A stretch of 40,841 nucleotides of DNA. Source: Carideicomes alvinocaridis (GTDB lineage: Bacteria; Pseudomonadota; Alphaproteobacteria; Rhodobacterales; Rhodobacteraceae). The translations under genes and the position numbers were made by a program. The stretch lies in contig SRJI02000044.1 of assembly GCA_005473895.2 (NCBI GenBank), positions 1 to 40,841 on the forward strand, written 5' to 3'. The notes beneath the pieces were generated by a model, which worked only from the letters and a program-made list of their open reading frames with translations, did not search any database and was not told where the DNA came from. Positions 1-6,502 of the stretch are shown one piece after another (the stretch's first letter is position 1; each line of letters begins with the position of its first letter).

Positions 1-714
1 CCCCGGCGGCACCGCCCCGGTGATCCACAGCGCCCCGGGCGGCCGGCCCCCGATGACCCGGCGGGCCGCCTTTTCCAGCCCCAGGAGCCGCAGGAGCCGC
101 GCCGCGCAGAGGGCGGGCGCGTCGGCCTCGGCGGGCTGGGCGAAGGGCGGCTCCGCCACCGTGGCCTCGCAGATCACGTCGCCCTGCAGGGTGAGATCCA
201 GCACCATCCCCGGGGGCAGCATCGGGGCGAAGGGCCCGAGCGTGGCGCTGTAGCGGTCGAGCTGGAGCCCGTCGCGGATATCCGCCCCGGTCATCGCCAT
301 CGGCCGGCCATAGGGGGTGCCGCCCATCATGCCCTCGCCGCCTTGGCCATGGGGGCCCACGCCCCGCCATGCGTTGGGCGGCGCGTCGGGCAGCCGGTCC
401 TCCTCGTCCGGGCCGCCGGCGCAGAGCTCGCGCCAGGCTTCGGTCAGCGCGGTCTCGATTGCCTCCGGGTCCTCGCCCTGCCACTGCAGGGTGACCCGCG
501 GTCGGGGCAGCTGGTCGTGCAGGCGGGCCAGGGCGGGGGCGGCCGCCTCGGGGAGGTCGCCCGCCACCAGCAGGATCGCCGCGTCCCGGGCGGTATCCGC
601 GCGCCGCAGCCCCGGTCGGGCGAGCAGGCGCTCCGTCTCCGCCTGGCGGCCCGGGCCGATCGCGGCGAAGACCGGGACGGGGGCGCGGGCGGCGATCCGG
701 GCGAGCCGCGTCAT
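1..714 (-). CDS. Fused NuoB-like/NuoD-like complex I-type subunit (partial, 3' end outside window)
   Basis: The frame opens at an ATG at 714 that overlaps the nuoA stop by 4 bp (ATGA) and runs without a stop to the window edge (238 codons seen). Residues about 40-75 read like the NuoB core: AAILLVAG, then APALARLHDQLPRPRVTL, which matches the NuoB pattern of APALxxVYDQMPxPR. The cysteines that hold cluster N2 in NuoB are absent; the only Cys are 98, 182 and 203. A linker with GGTPYGRPMA (131-140) leads into a NuoD/NiFe-hydrogenase large-subunit-like start (LGPFAPMLPPGMVLDLTLQG, 159-178). I infer a fused, possibly cluster-less Q-module subunit of a second complex I-like system. It is translationally coupled to nuoA. 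The family assignment rests on remembered motif patterns only; the coding call is firm. Confidence 0.62.
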   Translation of the reverse strand, partial: MTRLARIAARAPVPVFAAIGPGRQAETERLLARPGLRRADTARDAAILLVAGDLPEAAAPALARLHDQLPRPRVTLQWQGEDPEAIETALTEAWRELCAGGPDEEDRLPDAPPNAWRGVGPHGQGGEGMMGGTPYGRPMAMTGADIRDGLQLDRYSATLGPFAPMLPPGMVLDLTLQGDVICEATVAEPPFAQPAEADAPALCAARLLRLLGLEKAARRVIGGRPPGALWITGAVPPG

Positions 715-1046
715 TGCCACCGGAACACCCCCTCGCGCCAGCCATAGAGGATGCCGACCGACAGGATCGCCAGGAACATGCCCATCTCGGCCAGCGCCTT
801 GATCCCTTCCGAGACGAAGACCACCGCCCAGGGGTACATGAACATCATCTCCATCTCGAAGGCGATGAACAGCAGGGCCATCGTGTAGGGCCGGAAATGG
901 TAGCGTTGCCAGGCATGGGTCTCGGGCGTGCCGCCGCCGAGGAACGGCGCCGCCTGCGGCGCGGTGCTGGCGGCCCTGGGCCCGAGCCACAGGGCGATCG
1001 CGGCGGCGAGCGCGATCCATCCGGTGATGAGGCCGATTGTCAGCAT
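711..1046 (-). CDS. nuoA: NADH-quinone oxidoreductase subunit A-like protein
   Basis: This 111-residue membrane protein is the NuoA/ND3 type, a small subunit at the interface of the membrane arm and quinone module of complex I. Three hydrophobic segments are visible at about 3-22, 53-78 and 87-103. The family signature is present as FRPYTMALLFIAFEMEMMFM followed by YPWAVVF (residues 51-77), including the conserved acidic residues in that membrane segment. It is slightly shorter than common NuoA (about 120-145 residues). ATG 1046 is the only ATG/GTG/TTG before an upstream in-frame stop. The strong Shine-Dalgarno AAGGAGG lies about 25 nt upstream, too far for direct use, and instead serves a 7-codon reading frame overlapping this start (see 1040-1063). 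The next gene overlaps by ATGA, so the pair begins an operon leaving the window. Confidence 0.85.
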   Translation of the reverse strand: MLTIGLITGWIALAAAIALWLGPRAASTAPQAAPFLGGGTPETHAWQRYHFRPYTMALLFIAFEMEMMFMYPWAVVFVSEGIKALAEMGMFLAILSVGILYGWREGVFRWQ

Positions 1047-1063
1047 TGCTCCCTGCGCGCCAT
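1040..1063 (-). CDS. Possible 7-codon leader peptide coupled to nuoA
   Basis: A minimal reading frame, MARREQC, starts at ATG 1063 with AAGGAGGT at 1073-1080, a good Shine-Dalgarno 9 nt upstream. It ends with TGA at 1042-1040. The nuoA ATG (1046-1044) lies inside its last sense codons, out of frame. This arrangement would let ribosomes terminate and re-initiate at nuoA, explaining why nuoA has no well-placed ribosome site of its own. The peptide itself need not have a function. This is sequence-based inference; the frame is too short for any homology. Confidence 0.3.
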   Translation of the reverse strand: MARREQC

Positions 1064-1094
1064 GGCTTGCGGACCTCCTTCGGGCGGGCCCGGC

Positions 1095-1110
1095 TTACAT
1101 ATACCTGTAA
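1095..1110. promoter_or_regulatory. Candidate operator, TTACA-N6-TGTAA, upstream of nuoA
   Basis: TTACATATACCTGTAA is an inverted repeat with perfect 5-bp arms and a 6-nt spacer. It is AT-rich in a GC-rich surrounding and sits 49 bp upstream of the nuoA start in the 251-bp gap between nuoA and the 490-residue gene. It could be a transcription factor site or part of a promoter. I do not recognise it as the site of a specific regulator. The rest of the gap holds only the leader frame and the stem at 1249-1277. Confidence 0.25.
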
Positions 1111-1248
1111 CGAAAATCCCGGGCGCGCGGGAATGTTCCTGCCCATGGTTCCGCCTTGTCCCGGGCGGGACCCGTCAGATCAGCATAGCTGGAGGCGACC
1201 AGACCGCGGTCGGTCTTCACGCAGAACCGGATGGGGGTGAGTGGGGCG

Positions 1249-1277
1249 CTCCGGTGTCGAGGGACGTTGCACCGGAG
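1249..1277 (-). terminator. Stem-loop downstream of the 490-residue gene
   Basis: CTCCGGTG (1249-1256) pairs perfectly with CACCGGAG (1270-1277) across a 13-nt loop. The stem lies 20 bp after the stop of the gene ending at 1298, as expected for a transcription terminator or 3' mRNA-stabilising stem. No T-run follows on the minus strand, so it is not a textbook intrinsic terminator. Confidence 0.35.
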
Positions 1278-1297
1278 GGTCCCCGTCCCCCGGATCG

Positions 1298-2770
1298 TCA
1301 GCCCAGGTCCGGGCAGCGCTTGCGAAGCGCCTGGGCCTGTCGGACCGCCGTCTCGATGTCCTGCGCCTGGAACACGCCCGCGGGCAGGTTCTTGATCCGC
1401 CTGGTCGTCAAGAGGCAGTAGTTGTGCCGGGCGGTCTTGTCGATGTCACGCATGGTCTGGGGGGTGGTGCGCAGACCGCGGCGGATCTGCAGACTGCGCT
1501 TGCTGCGGCGGCCACGCTTGTCGGAGACGATCGCCAGGTGGCTGTAGCCGCGCTCCACGAGGATGGTGCCGGCCGGGAGCAGGTCGAACTGCTGGCGCAG
1601 GCGCTTAGCGCGGTCCGCCGCTTCGGTGACGCGCTGATCGGTCGCTTGGGCGTCGGTCAATCCTTCCGCCATGGCCAGCAGGCAGCCGCCGAACTGGTCC
1701 TGCACGACCGTGGGCAAGTCGCCGGCATCCGGGAACTGCCTCGTGATCATCAGCCGTTCAAGCATGGTCATGGAGGCGAGCGGCTGCGCGGGGAGGTGAT
1801 CGTCGGGGAGCTGCTCGCACAGGCCTTCGAAGGCGAGGATGGCGGGCTGCAACGCGATATTGAGTTGTTCTGCACGAAGGGCCTTGCGCCACTTTTCGTC
1901 CTGGCGGGGCCAGAGGGTCCACTCGCCCGGCGTGGTCTGGTTGCGTTCGAAGGCGACCTGGCCGCCTTGGGTCCAGATGTTGAGCACGTGCTGCGGCGCC
2001 AGGCCCTCGGTCCGGACGACGGCTTTCGGTGCCCGCTGCGGGGTCACCAGGGCGAACATGGTTCGCATCGACTGGTCGGCGAAGCAGGCAACCCTCCGGG
2101 AGGGCTCATCCGGGAAGCGCAACACCAGCGCCCGGTTCCTGCGCGACCCCGGCTCGTCCATGACGATCGCCACCTGGTCGGATCGCCCGAGACCCACCAG
2201 CATGGTGCCCTCGGGAAGCAGGGCGAACTGTTGGCGCAGGCGCTTTGTCCGTTGCGCATACTCCATGCGGGCCCGCTCCAGGTCCCGCGCCTCCGCGATC
2301 CTGCGGGCCATGAGCAGGAGGAGGTCTCCGAAATGGTCGTGGACCGCCCCGCCGGCGTCCATGGTGGGCAGTTCGGTTCGGACGAGATCCCGCTCCACGG
2401 GCGTCGCCGGAAGGACCGGTGGGAGATGGGTCTCCGGCAGTTGCGCGCAGAGAGTCTCGAGAGTGCCAAGCACCGTCTCGGCCAGCTGTCGGGCTTTCTC
2501 TTCAGAAAGGAAAGGCATCTCGGGCCCGAAGCGCCATGTCCCGTCCTGCTCCCCATCCCGGACGTAGCGCGTCAATCGGGCGGGAGACCCGAGAGTCAGT
2601 TCGTGCTGGACCCGCACGCCTTCCCGCCAGGTGACGACGGAGGAGACATCCGCGGCCGGGCCGCGGACCTCGAAGATCTCGGCCACGGACCTGCGGCAGA
2701 TACCGTCCGTCGGGCAGTCGGCGTCCTTGCGGGGACGCATGTTTATGGATGAGTTGGCGGTGATGGACAT
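1298..2770 (-). CDS. Hypothetical protein with an internal tandem domain duplication
   Basis: I do not recognise the family of this 490-residue protein. It is built from two related halves of about 210-220 residues. Paired landmarks are LCAQLPETHLP (107-117) and LCEQLPDDHLP (317-327), KRLRQQFALLPEGTMLV (176-192) and KRLRQQFDLLPAGTILV (399-415), and GTWRFGP (77-83) with GEWTLWP (282-288). Each half ends with a short beta-like segment (QVAIVMDEPGSRRNRALVLR; SHLAIVSDKRGRRSKRSLQI). A third partial copy may begin near residue 445. There is no signal peptide or membrane segment, so it is probably cytoplasmic. The start at 2770 has a weak AAAGG 7 nt upstream. It is flanked by gaps of about 250 bp on both sides and appears monocistronic. 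The duplicated layout supports a real gene rather than a chance frame. Confidence 0.75.
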   Translation of the reverse strand: MSITANSSINMRPRKDADCPTDGICRRSVAEIFEVRGPAADVSSVVTWREGVRVQHELTLGSPARLTRYVRDGEQDGTWRFGPEMPFLSEEKARQLAETVLGTLETLCAQLPETHLPPVLPATPVERDLVRTELPTMDAGGAVHDHFGDLLLLMARRIAEARDLERARMEYAQRTKRLRQQFALLPEGTMLVGLGRSDQVAIVMDEPGSRRNRALVLRFPDEPSRRVACFADQSMRTMFALVTPQRAPKAVVRTEGLAPQHVLNIWTQGGQVAFERNQTTPGEWTLWPRQDEKWRKALRAEQLNIALQPAILAFEGLCEQLPDDHLPAQPLASMTMLERLMITRQFPDAGDLPTVVQDQFGGCLLAMAEGLTDAQATDQRVTEAADRAKRLRQQFDLLPAGTILVERGYSHLAIVSDKRGRRSKRSLQIRRGLRTTPQTMRDIDKTARHNYCLLTTRRIKNLPAGVFQAQDIETAVRQAQALRKRCPDLG

Positions 2771-2896
2771 GTGCTGACCTTTGCTTGATAGGGGCCTGCC
2801 GGGGCAGGATGGTCAGCAGATGGGTTTGTCCGGTCCCGGCGAAAAAGAACCGGCTTGGAAAAGCGCGGTCGGCAAGTGCATGTGCGGCGACCGGAT

Positions 2897-2927
2897 GTAA
2901 GGCCGGCGTCCCGGGCGCCAGCCTTAC
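2897..2927 (-). terminator. Strong stem-loop at the end of the cytochrome b operon
   Basis: GTAAGGCCGGCG (2897-2908) pairs with CGCCAGCCTTAC (2916-2927) over a 7-nt loop (11 of 12 positions pair). It overlaps the stop of the small frame at 2924 and lies 97 bp after the cytochrome b stop. No T-run follows on the minus strand, so it may act as a Rho-assisted or mRNA-end stem. Confidence 0.5.
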
Positions 2928-3022
2928 GTGGCGAAGTAGCCGGCGATCTGCTTGGCGCGCCGCGACGGAACTCCGGCGGCATCTGCGTGTCGCGGCCAGT
3001 CGGCGATGGCGGCACCGCTCAC
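2924..3022 (-). CDS. Possible 32-residue small protein after cytochrome b
   Basis: One base after the cytochrome b stop, a GTG at 3022 opens a 32-codon frame ending at TAA (2926-2924). GGAGGT, overlapping the cytochrome b stop, lies 2-3 nt upstream and would give coupled translation. The product begins VSGAAIADWPRHADAAG and ends KQIAGYFAT. The ending resembles the C-terminus of small periplasmic haem proteins, so it might instead be a remnant of a lost cytochrome c gene, but there is no CXXCH motif and no signal peptide. Position and ribosome site support translation; function is unknown. Confidence 0.3.
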   Translation of the reverse strand: MSGAAIADWPRHADAAGVPSRRAKQIAGYFAT

Positions 3023-3023
3023 G

Positions 3024-3668
3024 TCACCTCCGCCGTCCGGTCACCATCCCGCGGACCAGATTGCGGCCAAGGGCGCGGCTTTCCACCGCGACGCCCGCGA
3101 CGTGAAGCAGGGCGAGGAGCAGCATCAGGTTCGCCGTCACCTTATGAATTTCTTCCGCGACCTCGCCAAGTCCTTCTTCGTCGCCCTGCCGGTCGCCGGC
3201 ATTCCCGGTGACCAGCACTGACCAGTCACCCGCGGCAACGGCGGCCTTCTCCTCGGCGATGGTGATGGGGCTCTTGCCGCCGGTCATGACAAGGCCGGTG
3301 CCGATCACCACAGCCAGGCAGGCCCAAAGCGCGTAGGCCATGATCGCTCCGGCCGGATTGTGCGAGGAATGTTCGCGCGGCCGTCCGCGCAGCAGGTCGG
3401 CAAGATGGCTCACCGCGGCGCGGGGAGCGGGAAGAAACGAGGCGAACCGTGCCTCGGCCGGGCCGATCAAGCCCCAGACGAGGCGAAGCGCCAGCACGGC
3501 CATCGCGGCCCAGCCGACCCAGACATGGATCGTGCCACCCGGCTTGGTCAGAAGACCGTTGGCAATGACGGCGGCGGCAATGCTCCAATGGGTCAGGCGC
3601 ACCACCGGGTCCCAGGGCTGGGCGATCTCGGGCGCCGCGCGGGCGCCCGTGTCCACATGATCCGGCAC
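3024..3668 (-). CDS. Cytochrome b561-type integral membrane protein
   Basis: A 214-residue di-haem cytochrome b of the hydrogenase/b561-like family (COG3658 type), expected to pass electrons between the membrane quinone pool and a periplasmic partner. Membrane segments are seen at about 26-40, 48-68, 106-128 and 172-195. Likely haem-ligand histidines are H27 (RLTHWS), H48 (TIHVWVGW), H175 (EEIHK) and H189 (LLHVAG). A polar loop at 131-170 separates helices 3 and 4. The frame is open much further upstream, but that part antiparallels nothing recognisable and overlaps the PepSY gene. GTG 3668, 4 nt after the PepSY stop with GAGG 8-9 nt upstream, is the best start; GTG 3656 is possible. It is co-transcribed with the PepSY gene, a common pairing. 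Confidence 0.8.
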   Translation of the reverse strand: MPDHVDTGARAAPEIAQPWDPVVRLTHWSIAAAVIANGLLTKPGGTIHVWVGWAAMAVLALRLVWGLIGPAEARFASFLPAPRAAVSHLADLLRGRPREHSSHNPAGAIMAYALWACLAVVIGTGLVMTGGKSPITIAEEKAAVAAGDWSVLVTGNAGDRQGDEEGLGEVAEEIHKVTANLMLLLALLHVAGVAVESRALGRNLVRGMVTGRRR

Positions 3669-3672
3669 GGGA

Positions 3673-3933
3673 TCAGTCCTCGGACTTGATCTTGGTGACG
3701 GCCCCGGAGGCGGGATCGATATAGACCTCGTAGCGCTTGGAAGCCTCGTCATGGCACTTGGCCTCGATCTGTCCGTCCTCGGCCTCGAATTCGTCGACAG
3801 TGCATCCGGCGGTCGCGAGCGCCGCCGTCGCGTCCTCTGGGTTCGTGCCGACCACGTCGCCGACAGAGGGCATAGCGAAGCCAATGGCCGGCGTGAGGAC
3901 AAGGCTCAGGGCGAGAACAAGATGCTTGGTCAT
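3673..3933 (-). CDS. PepSY-domain periplasmic protein
   Basis: An 86-residue protein with an N-terminal signal peptide (hydrophobic stretch 5-19, cleavage probably after GFA, residue 20). The mature part is a single PepSY domain: VGTNPEDATAALATAGCTV, then IEAKCHDEASKRYEVYIDP and GAVTKIKSED, the usual pattern ending in dVtvDaxtGkVlki. Such proteins are exported and often sit with cytochrome b561 genes. Two Cys (44 and 60) could form a disulfide. ATG 3933 has AAGGA 8 nt upstream. The cytochrome b gene follows after 4 bp, so the two form an operon; their roles are probably linked to periplasmic or membrane redox chemistry, though no substrate can be named. Confidence 0.8.
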   Translation of the reverse strand: MTKHLVLALSLVLTPAIGFAMPSVGDVVGTNPEDATAALATAGCTVDEFEAEDGQIEAKCHDEASKRYEVYIDPASGAVTKIKSED

Positions 3934-4347
3934 GTCATATCCTTTCCGGGATGTATGATGCGACCGGGCTGGCCGCGGGGTCGACATGGCAGGCGAGAGC
4001 ATCCCTTGCGATTGGAGGGGCGCTGATCCGGCTCGGCATAAGCAGGTGCTTACGACAGAACCGCCCTTCGCGACTCTTGCAAATTCACGTCCTCTGACAA
4101 GTTTCGCTTTGGGTTCAGAGCGGACATGCGGGAACGCCGCATGATATTGGTGAGCGGTGCGGGGACAACGAAGTGGTGGCGTGCGGTGGAACGGAGGAGT
4201 CGTCATCCCGGCCTCCTTCTCTTTCAGCGCCGCGATGATCTGCTCTTCGCGGACCCTTGATCGCTTCATTGTCCGTCAATGGGCTGGAGGCGTACTCCGA
4301 GATATTAACATAACCTTGATTAGGCGTGCCGTGCGGCTGTTGCAACC
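3934..4347. other. Intergenic region with IS debris upstream of the PepSY gene
   Basis: This stretch separates the PepSY gene from the insertion element. It holds the promoter region expected for the PepSY/cytochrome b operon, though I could not assign boxes with confidence. It also holds a 66-bp IS3 orfA remnant (4204-4269) and AT-richer sequence around 4295-4325. I see no intact gene here. Confidence 0.5.
4204..4269 (-). pseudogene. IS3-family transposase orfA, N-terminal remnant
   Basis: Starting at ATG 4269, the first 22 codons read MKRSRVREEQIIAALKEKEA then GM. This matches the well-known start of IS3-family OrfA proteins (MKRSRFTEEQIIxxLKExEAG), the first part of a helix-turn-helix. 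After codon 22 the frame continues into unrelated sequence, so only a stub remains. It lies 80 bp from the end of the intact ISNCY-like element, so this spot has received at least two elements. No matching orfB or terminal repeat of the old element was found. Confidence 0.65.
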
Positions 4348-4399
4348 AAGCTGAAATGTCACCGGCGGCGCAAAGCAGAAGTGTAAAGCGCCGTAGGTA

Positions 4400-4452
4400 G
4401 CAAAGCCAGCCAGGGCGGAGACCTTAGCTATCGCAGCCCTGGCTGGCTTTGC
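4400..4452. repeat. 17-bp perfect inverted repeat at the end of the transposase gene
   Basis: GCAAAGCCAGCCAGGGC (4400-4416) and GCCCTGGCTGGCTTTGC (4436-4452) are exact complements with a 19-nt loop that contains the transposase stop codon. The stem is long enough to act as a transcription block or to shield the gene from outside transcription. No T-run follows. Such a stem could also be a recognition structure of the element. Confidence 0.75.
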
Positions 4453-5788
4453 GTTCGGCGATGCGCTTGCGGTCTGCGAGGGTGTTCCAGCCGTTGTTGC
4501 GGCGCCCGTTCTTCCGGTATCCGTTTCGGGCACTTTCCGGGCGCACCTTGGCGCTGGTGGCGGCCTTGTCCTGCTCGGCCTTGATATGGGCGAGGACCTC
4601 GCCGAGATGCTTGTTGTCCGTGATCGCGGCGTGTGTGACGCGCTGCTGATGTGGATCGAAGATGGTGCAGGGCAGGGCGATGCCATTGTGCCGAACCTGG
4701 ATGCGCCCGTCTGGGAACTCGTAGGTGTCGGCATATTTGCCGACCAGACCGCGGGTCAGATCGTTGACCTCCAGCCGGATGCGTTTGTGGTCGTACTTCA
4801 GGGTCAGGTCCTTGCCGACATAGCGCTTGTTGCGCAGACAGAAGATCTCGGCCAGCCGATCCGGTGCGACGTTCAACGCACGGTGCAGATTGTCCGGACG
4901 GGCCGCGGGCTTGGCGAACCTGTCGTTATGGCGCGCCAGGAATCCCGGCAGGAAGGCATTTGCCGCCTCCATGTCCGAGATGCCCGCGATGCGCAGGTCT
5001 TTGACCAGGCGGTCCTGCAACGTCCGGTTCGCACGTTCCACGCGGCCCTTGGCCTGACTGGTATTGGCGCACAATATCTCGATCTGCAGCTCCGCCAGAG
5101 CGCGCCCGAACTGGGTCATCCCGGTCATGTGCTCGCTGGGTTTCGGGACGCGAAAGACCGTGTGCTTGTCGCTGTAGAAGGCAACTGGGCGGCCGTGCGT
5201 CGTCAGATAGTTCTCCAATGCTTCGAAATAGCTGAACGTGCTCTCTGACCTGACGAAGCGCAGTTCCATCAGCGTGCTGGTCGCGTCGTCGATGAACACG
5301 AGCAGGGTGCAGGGATCGCCCCGATCCTCGAACCAGCGGTGCTCTGAGCCGTCAATCTGGATGAGCTCGCCAAAGCATTCTCTGCGCAATCTGGGCTGAT
5401 GAAATGTGCGGCGCTGCTTGCGCGAGAGCCAAAGCCCGTCTTCCTGCATCCACTTGCGAACCGTCTCGCGCGACACCTTGAACCCATGATGATCGGACAG
5501 CATCTCCGCGGCCAGGGTCGGCCCGAAGTCGGAATAGTTCTCTTTGATCAGCGACAGCGCGTAATCCCGTTTGGCTTTGTGGATGCGATTGTTCGGGGGC
5601 TTGCCGCGCGCCTTGTGCCGGATCGCCGCCGCGCCATCCTGACGATAAAGCTTCAACAGCCGGAAAATCTGCCGACGCGTCAGTGCCAGCATGTTCGCAG
5701 CATTATCGACGCTCAGCCGTCCATCGTCGACCTGCGCCAAAACCTCCACGCGGTTCAACTCGCGCTCGCTCATAACCACCCATCCCAT
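4424..5788 (-). CDS. Transposase, ISNCY/IS1202-like, DDE type
   Basis: A 454-residue transposase that would excise and insert the element through a DDE integrase core. An N-terminal helix-turn-helix region (about 10-60; RLSVDNAANMLALTRRQIFR) is followed by a second DNA-binding part (70-120). The integrase core shows D146 (IQIDGSEHRW), D207 (FYSDKHTVFR) and E251 (KGRVERANRTLQD), so the catalytic triad is complete. The C-terminus is basic (about 400-445). The frame extends upstream to 5848, but ATG 5788 has AGGGAG 8 nt before it and gives the family's usual N-terminus; ATG 5773 is an alternative. No frameshift or stop is seen, so the element could be active. The last codons lie in the arm of a 17-bp stem. 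Confidence 0.88.
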   Translation of the reverse strand: MGWVVMSERELNRVEVLAQVDDGRLSVDNAANMLALTRRQIFRLLKLYRQDGAAAIRHKARGKPPNNRIHKAKRDYALSLIKENYSDFGPTLAAEMLSDHHGFKVSRETVRKWMQEDGLWLSRKQRRTFHQPRLRRECFGELIQIDGSEHRWFEDRGDPCTLLVFIDDATSTLMELRFVRSESTFSYFEALENYLTTHGRPVAFYSDKHTVFRVPKPSEHMTGMTQFGRALAELQIEILCANTSQAKGRVERANRTLQDRLVKDLRIAGISDMEAANAFLPGFLARHNDRFAKPAARPDNLHRALNVAPDRLAEIFCLRNKRYVGKDLTLKYDHKRIRLEVNDLTRGLVGKYADTYEFPDGRIQVRHNGIALPCTIFDPHQQRVTHAAITDNKHLGEVLAHIKAEQDKAATSAKVRPESARNGYRKNGRRNNGWNTLADRKRIAERKASQGCDS

Positions 5789-5944
5789 GCCAAGCTCCCT
5801 CACTCCAGGGAGTGAGAGTGACATTCCTGAATTGCTCATGGGTGACATTTTAGCTTTGCGGCTACATGCGGCTGTTGCGGGGCGCGCGCTACCCTGAAGT
5901 GCGACTTCCTATTGGAACCCAATGGGTTATCTAACCGGCCCCTC

Positions 5945-6334
5945 TCACTCCCACCGCGAGAGTCGGGCATGGATCGGCGTGTCCTTCCAGCTCAGCTCCG
6001 GATCGATGACGCGGATCTCAAGCGACAGGGCGAAATGCTCACTGGCCAGGGGGTCGGCCAGGGCCTGCCGGGCAGCGGCGAAGATCCCGTCCCCGGCGGC
6101 GCGCAGGGCCTCGGTGCTGCGGCCCGCCCCGACCGAGAGGGTCATGGCGACGAAGCCGTTATCGGGATGGGCGTCGGCCACCAGCGCATGCTCCGCCCGG
6201 TAGGCCCGCACCCGGATCCCGGCCAGCGGAAAGATCCCGGCCGCGACCATCGCCCCGTGCAGGGCCTCGCACAGGGCCGCCGCGTCGAAGCCGGTCCGCG
6301 GCCCGGTCGCGTATTCCACCTTGAGATGCGCCAT
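5945..6334 (-). CDS. hpaF: 5-carboxymethyl-2-hydroxymuconate isomerase-like protein (catalytic Pro missing)
   Basis: This 129-residue protein matches the HpaF/CHMI family of the tautomerase superfamily, which acts in homoprotocatechuate (4-hydroxyphenylacetate) breakdown. Family landmarks are GIFPLAGIRVRAY (33-45), HPDNGFVAMTLSVGAGRS (56-73) and SLEIRVIDPELSWK (103-116). Length is normal (E. coli about 126). The start is clear: ATG 6334 with GGGAGGG 7 nt upstream. The sequence begins MAHLKVEY; in known enzymes residue 2 is proline, exposed after Met removal and used as the catalytic base. Here it is alanine, so activity is doubtful. It diverges from hpaR with an operator-like palindrome between. 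The pathway genes that would normally follow are missing; an insertion element lies 90 bp downstream. Confidence 0.85.
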   Translation of the reverse strand: MAHLKVEYATGPRTGFDAAALCEALHGAMVAAGIFPLAGIRVRAYRAEHALVADAHPDNGFVAMTLSVGAGRSTEALRAAGDGIFAAARQALADPLASEHFALSLEIRVIDPELSWKDTPIHARLSRWE

Positions 6335-6355
6335 CCGCAGCCCTCCCTTTTTCGG

Positions 6356-6367
6356 TTAACGTGTTAA
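6356..6367. promoter_or_regulatory. Palindromic operator between hpaF and hpaR
   Basis: TTAACGTGTTAA is a 5-bp perfect inverted repeat around a 2-bp centre, 22 bp upstream of the hpaF start. MarR-family repressors bind short AT-rich palindromes in divergent promoters, so it is a reasonable HpaR site. A second half-site-like TTTAACG lies near 6434. Binding is inferred from position and symmetry only. Confidence 0.45.
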
Positions 6368-6502
6368 GCAGACCGGGGCCTTGTCAATCCCCCCTGCCCC
6401 TGCTCATCCTCCGGCCCCGCCCCGGGAAAGCTCTTTAACGGCGCGGTGAAATATGCGGTACTTTTCCCGGCGCGCGCCCCCGGGCCGGGACAGGAGGGAA
6501 GG

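Larger units (their letters stand above)
4348..5856 (-). mobile_element. ISNCY/IS1202-like insertion sequence
   Basis: One transposase gene is bounded by imperfect terminal inverted repeats: AAGCTGAAATGTCACC at 4348-4363 and GGTGACATTTTAGCTT at 5841-5856 (15 of 16 positions complementary). The outer limits are uncertain. A 12-bp direct repeat, TGCGGCTGTTGC, flanks the element at 4332-4343 and 5867-5878, but at unequal distances (4 and 10 bp) from the inverted repeats, so it may be a target duplication with mis-set ends or coincidence. Two further palindromes lie inside: a 17-bp stem at 4400-4452 at the end of the gene and CTCACTCC-AG-GGAGTGAG at 5799-5816 just upstream of its start. Its insertion lies 90 bp past the hpaF stop. 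Confidence 0.75.

Noticed and set aside
1241-2752. A 503-codon plus-strand frame opposite the 490-residue protein
   Set aside because: The minus frame shows an internal duplication with matching motifs and ordinary composition; the plus frame is rich in Arg, Gly, His and Gln and has no structure beyond mirrored repeats.
3669-3902. Upstream extension of the cytochrome b frame (to 3902) and of the PepSY frame (to 4269)
   Set aside because: The extension of cytochrome b overlaps the PepSY gene and is Arg/Ser/Pro-rich. The PepSY extension runs through the signal peptide start into the IS3 orfA stub. Ribosome sites support starts at 3668 and 3933.
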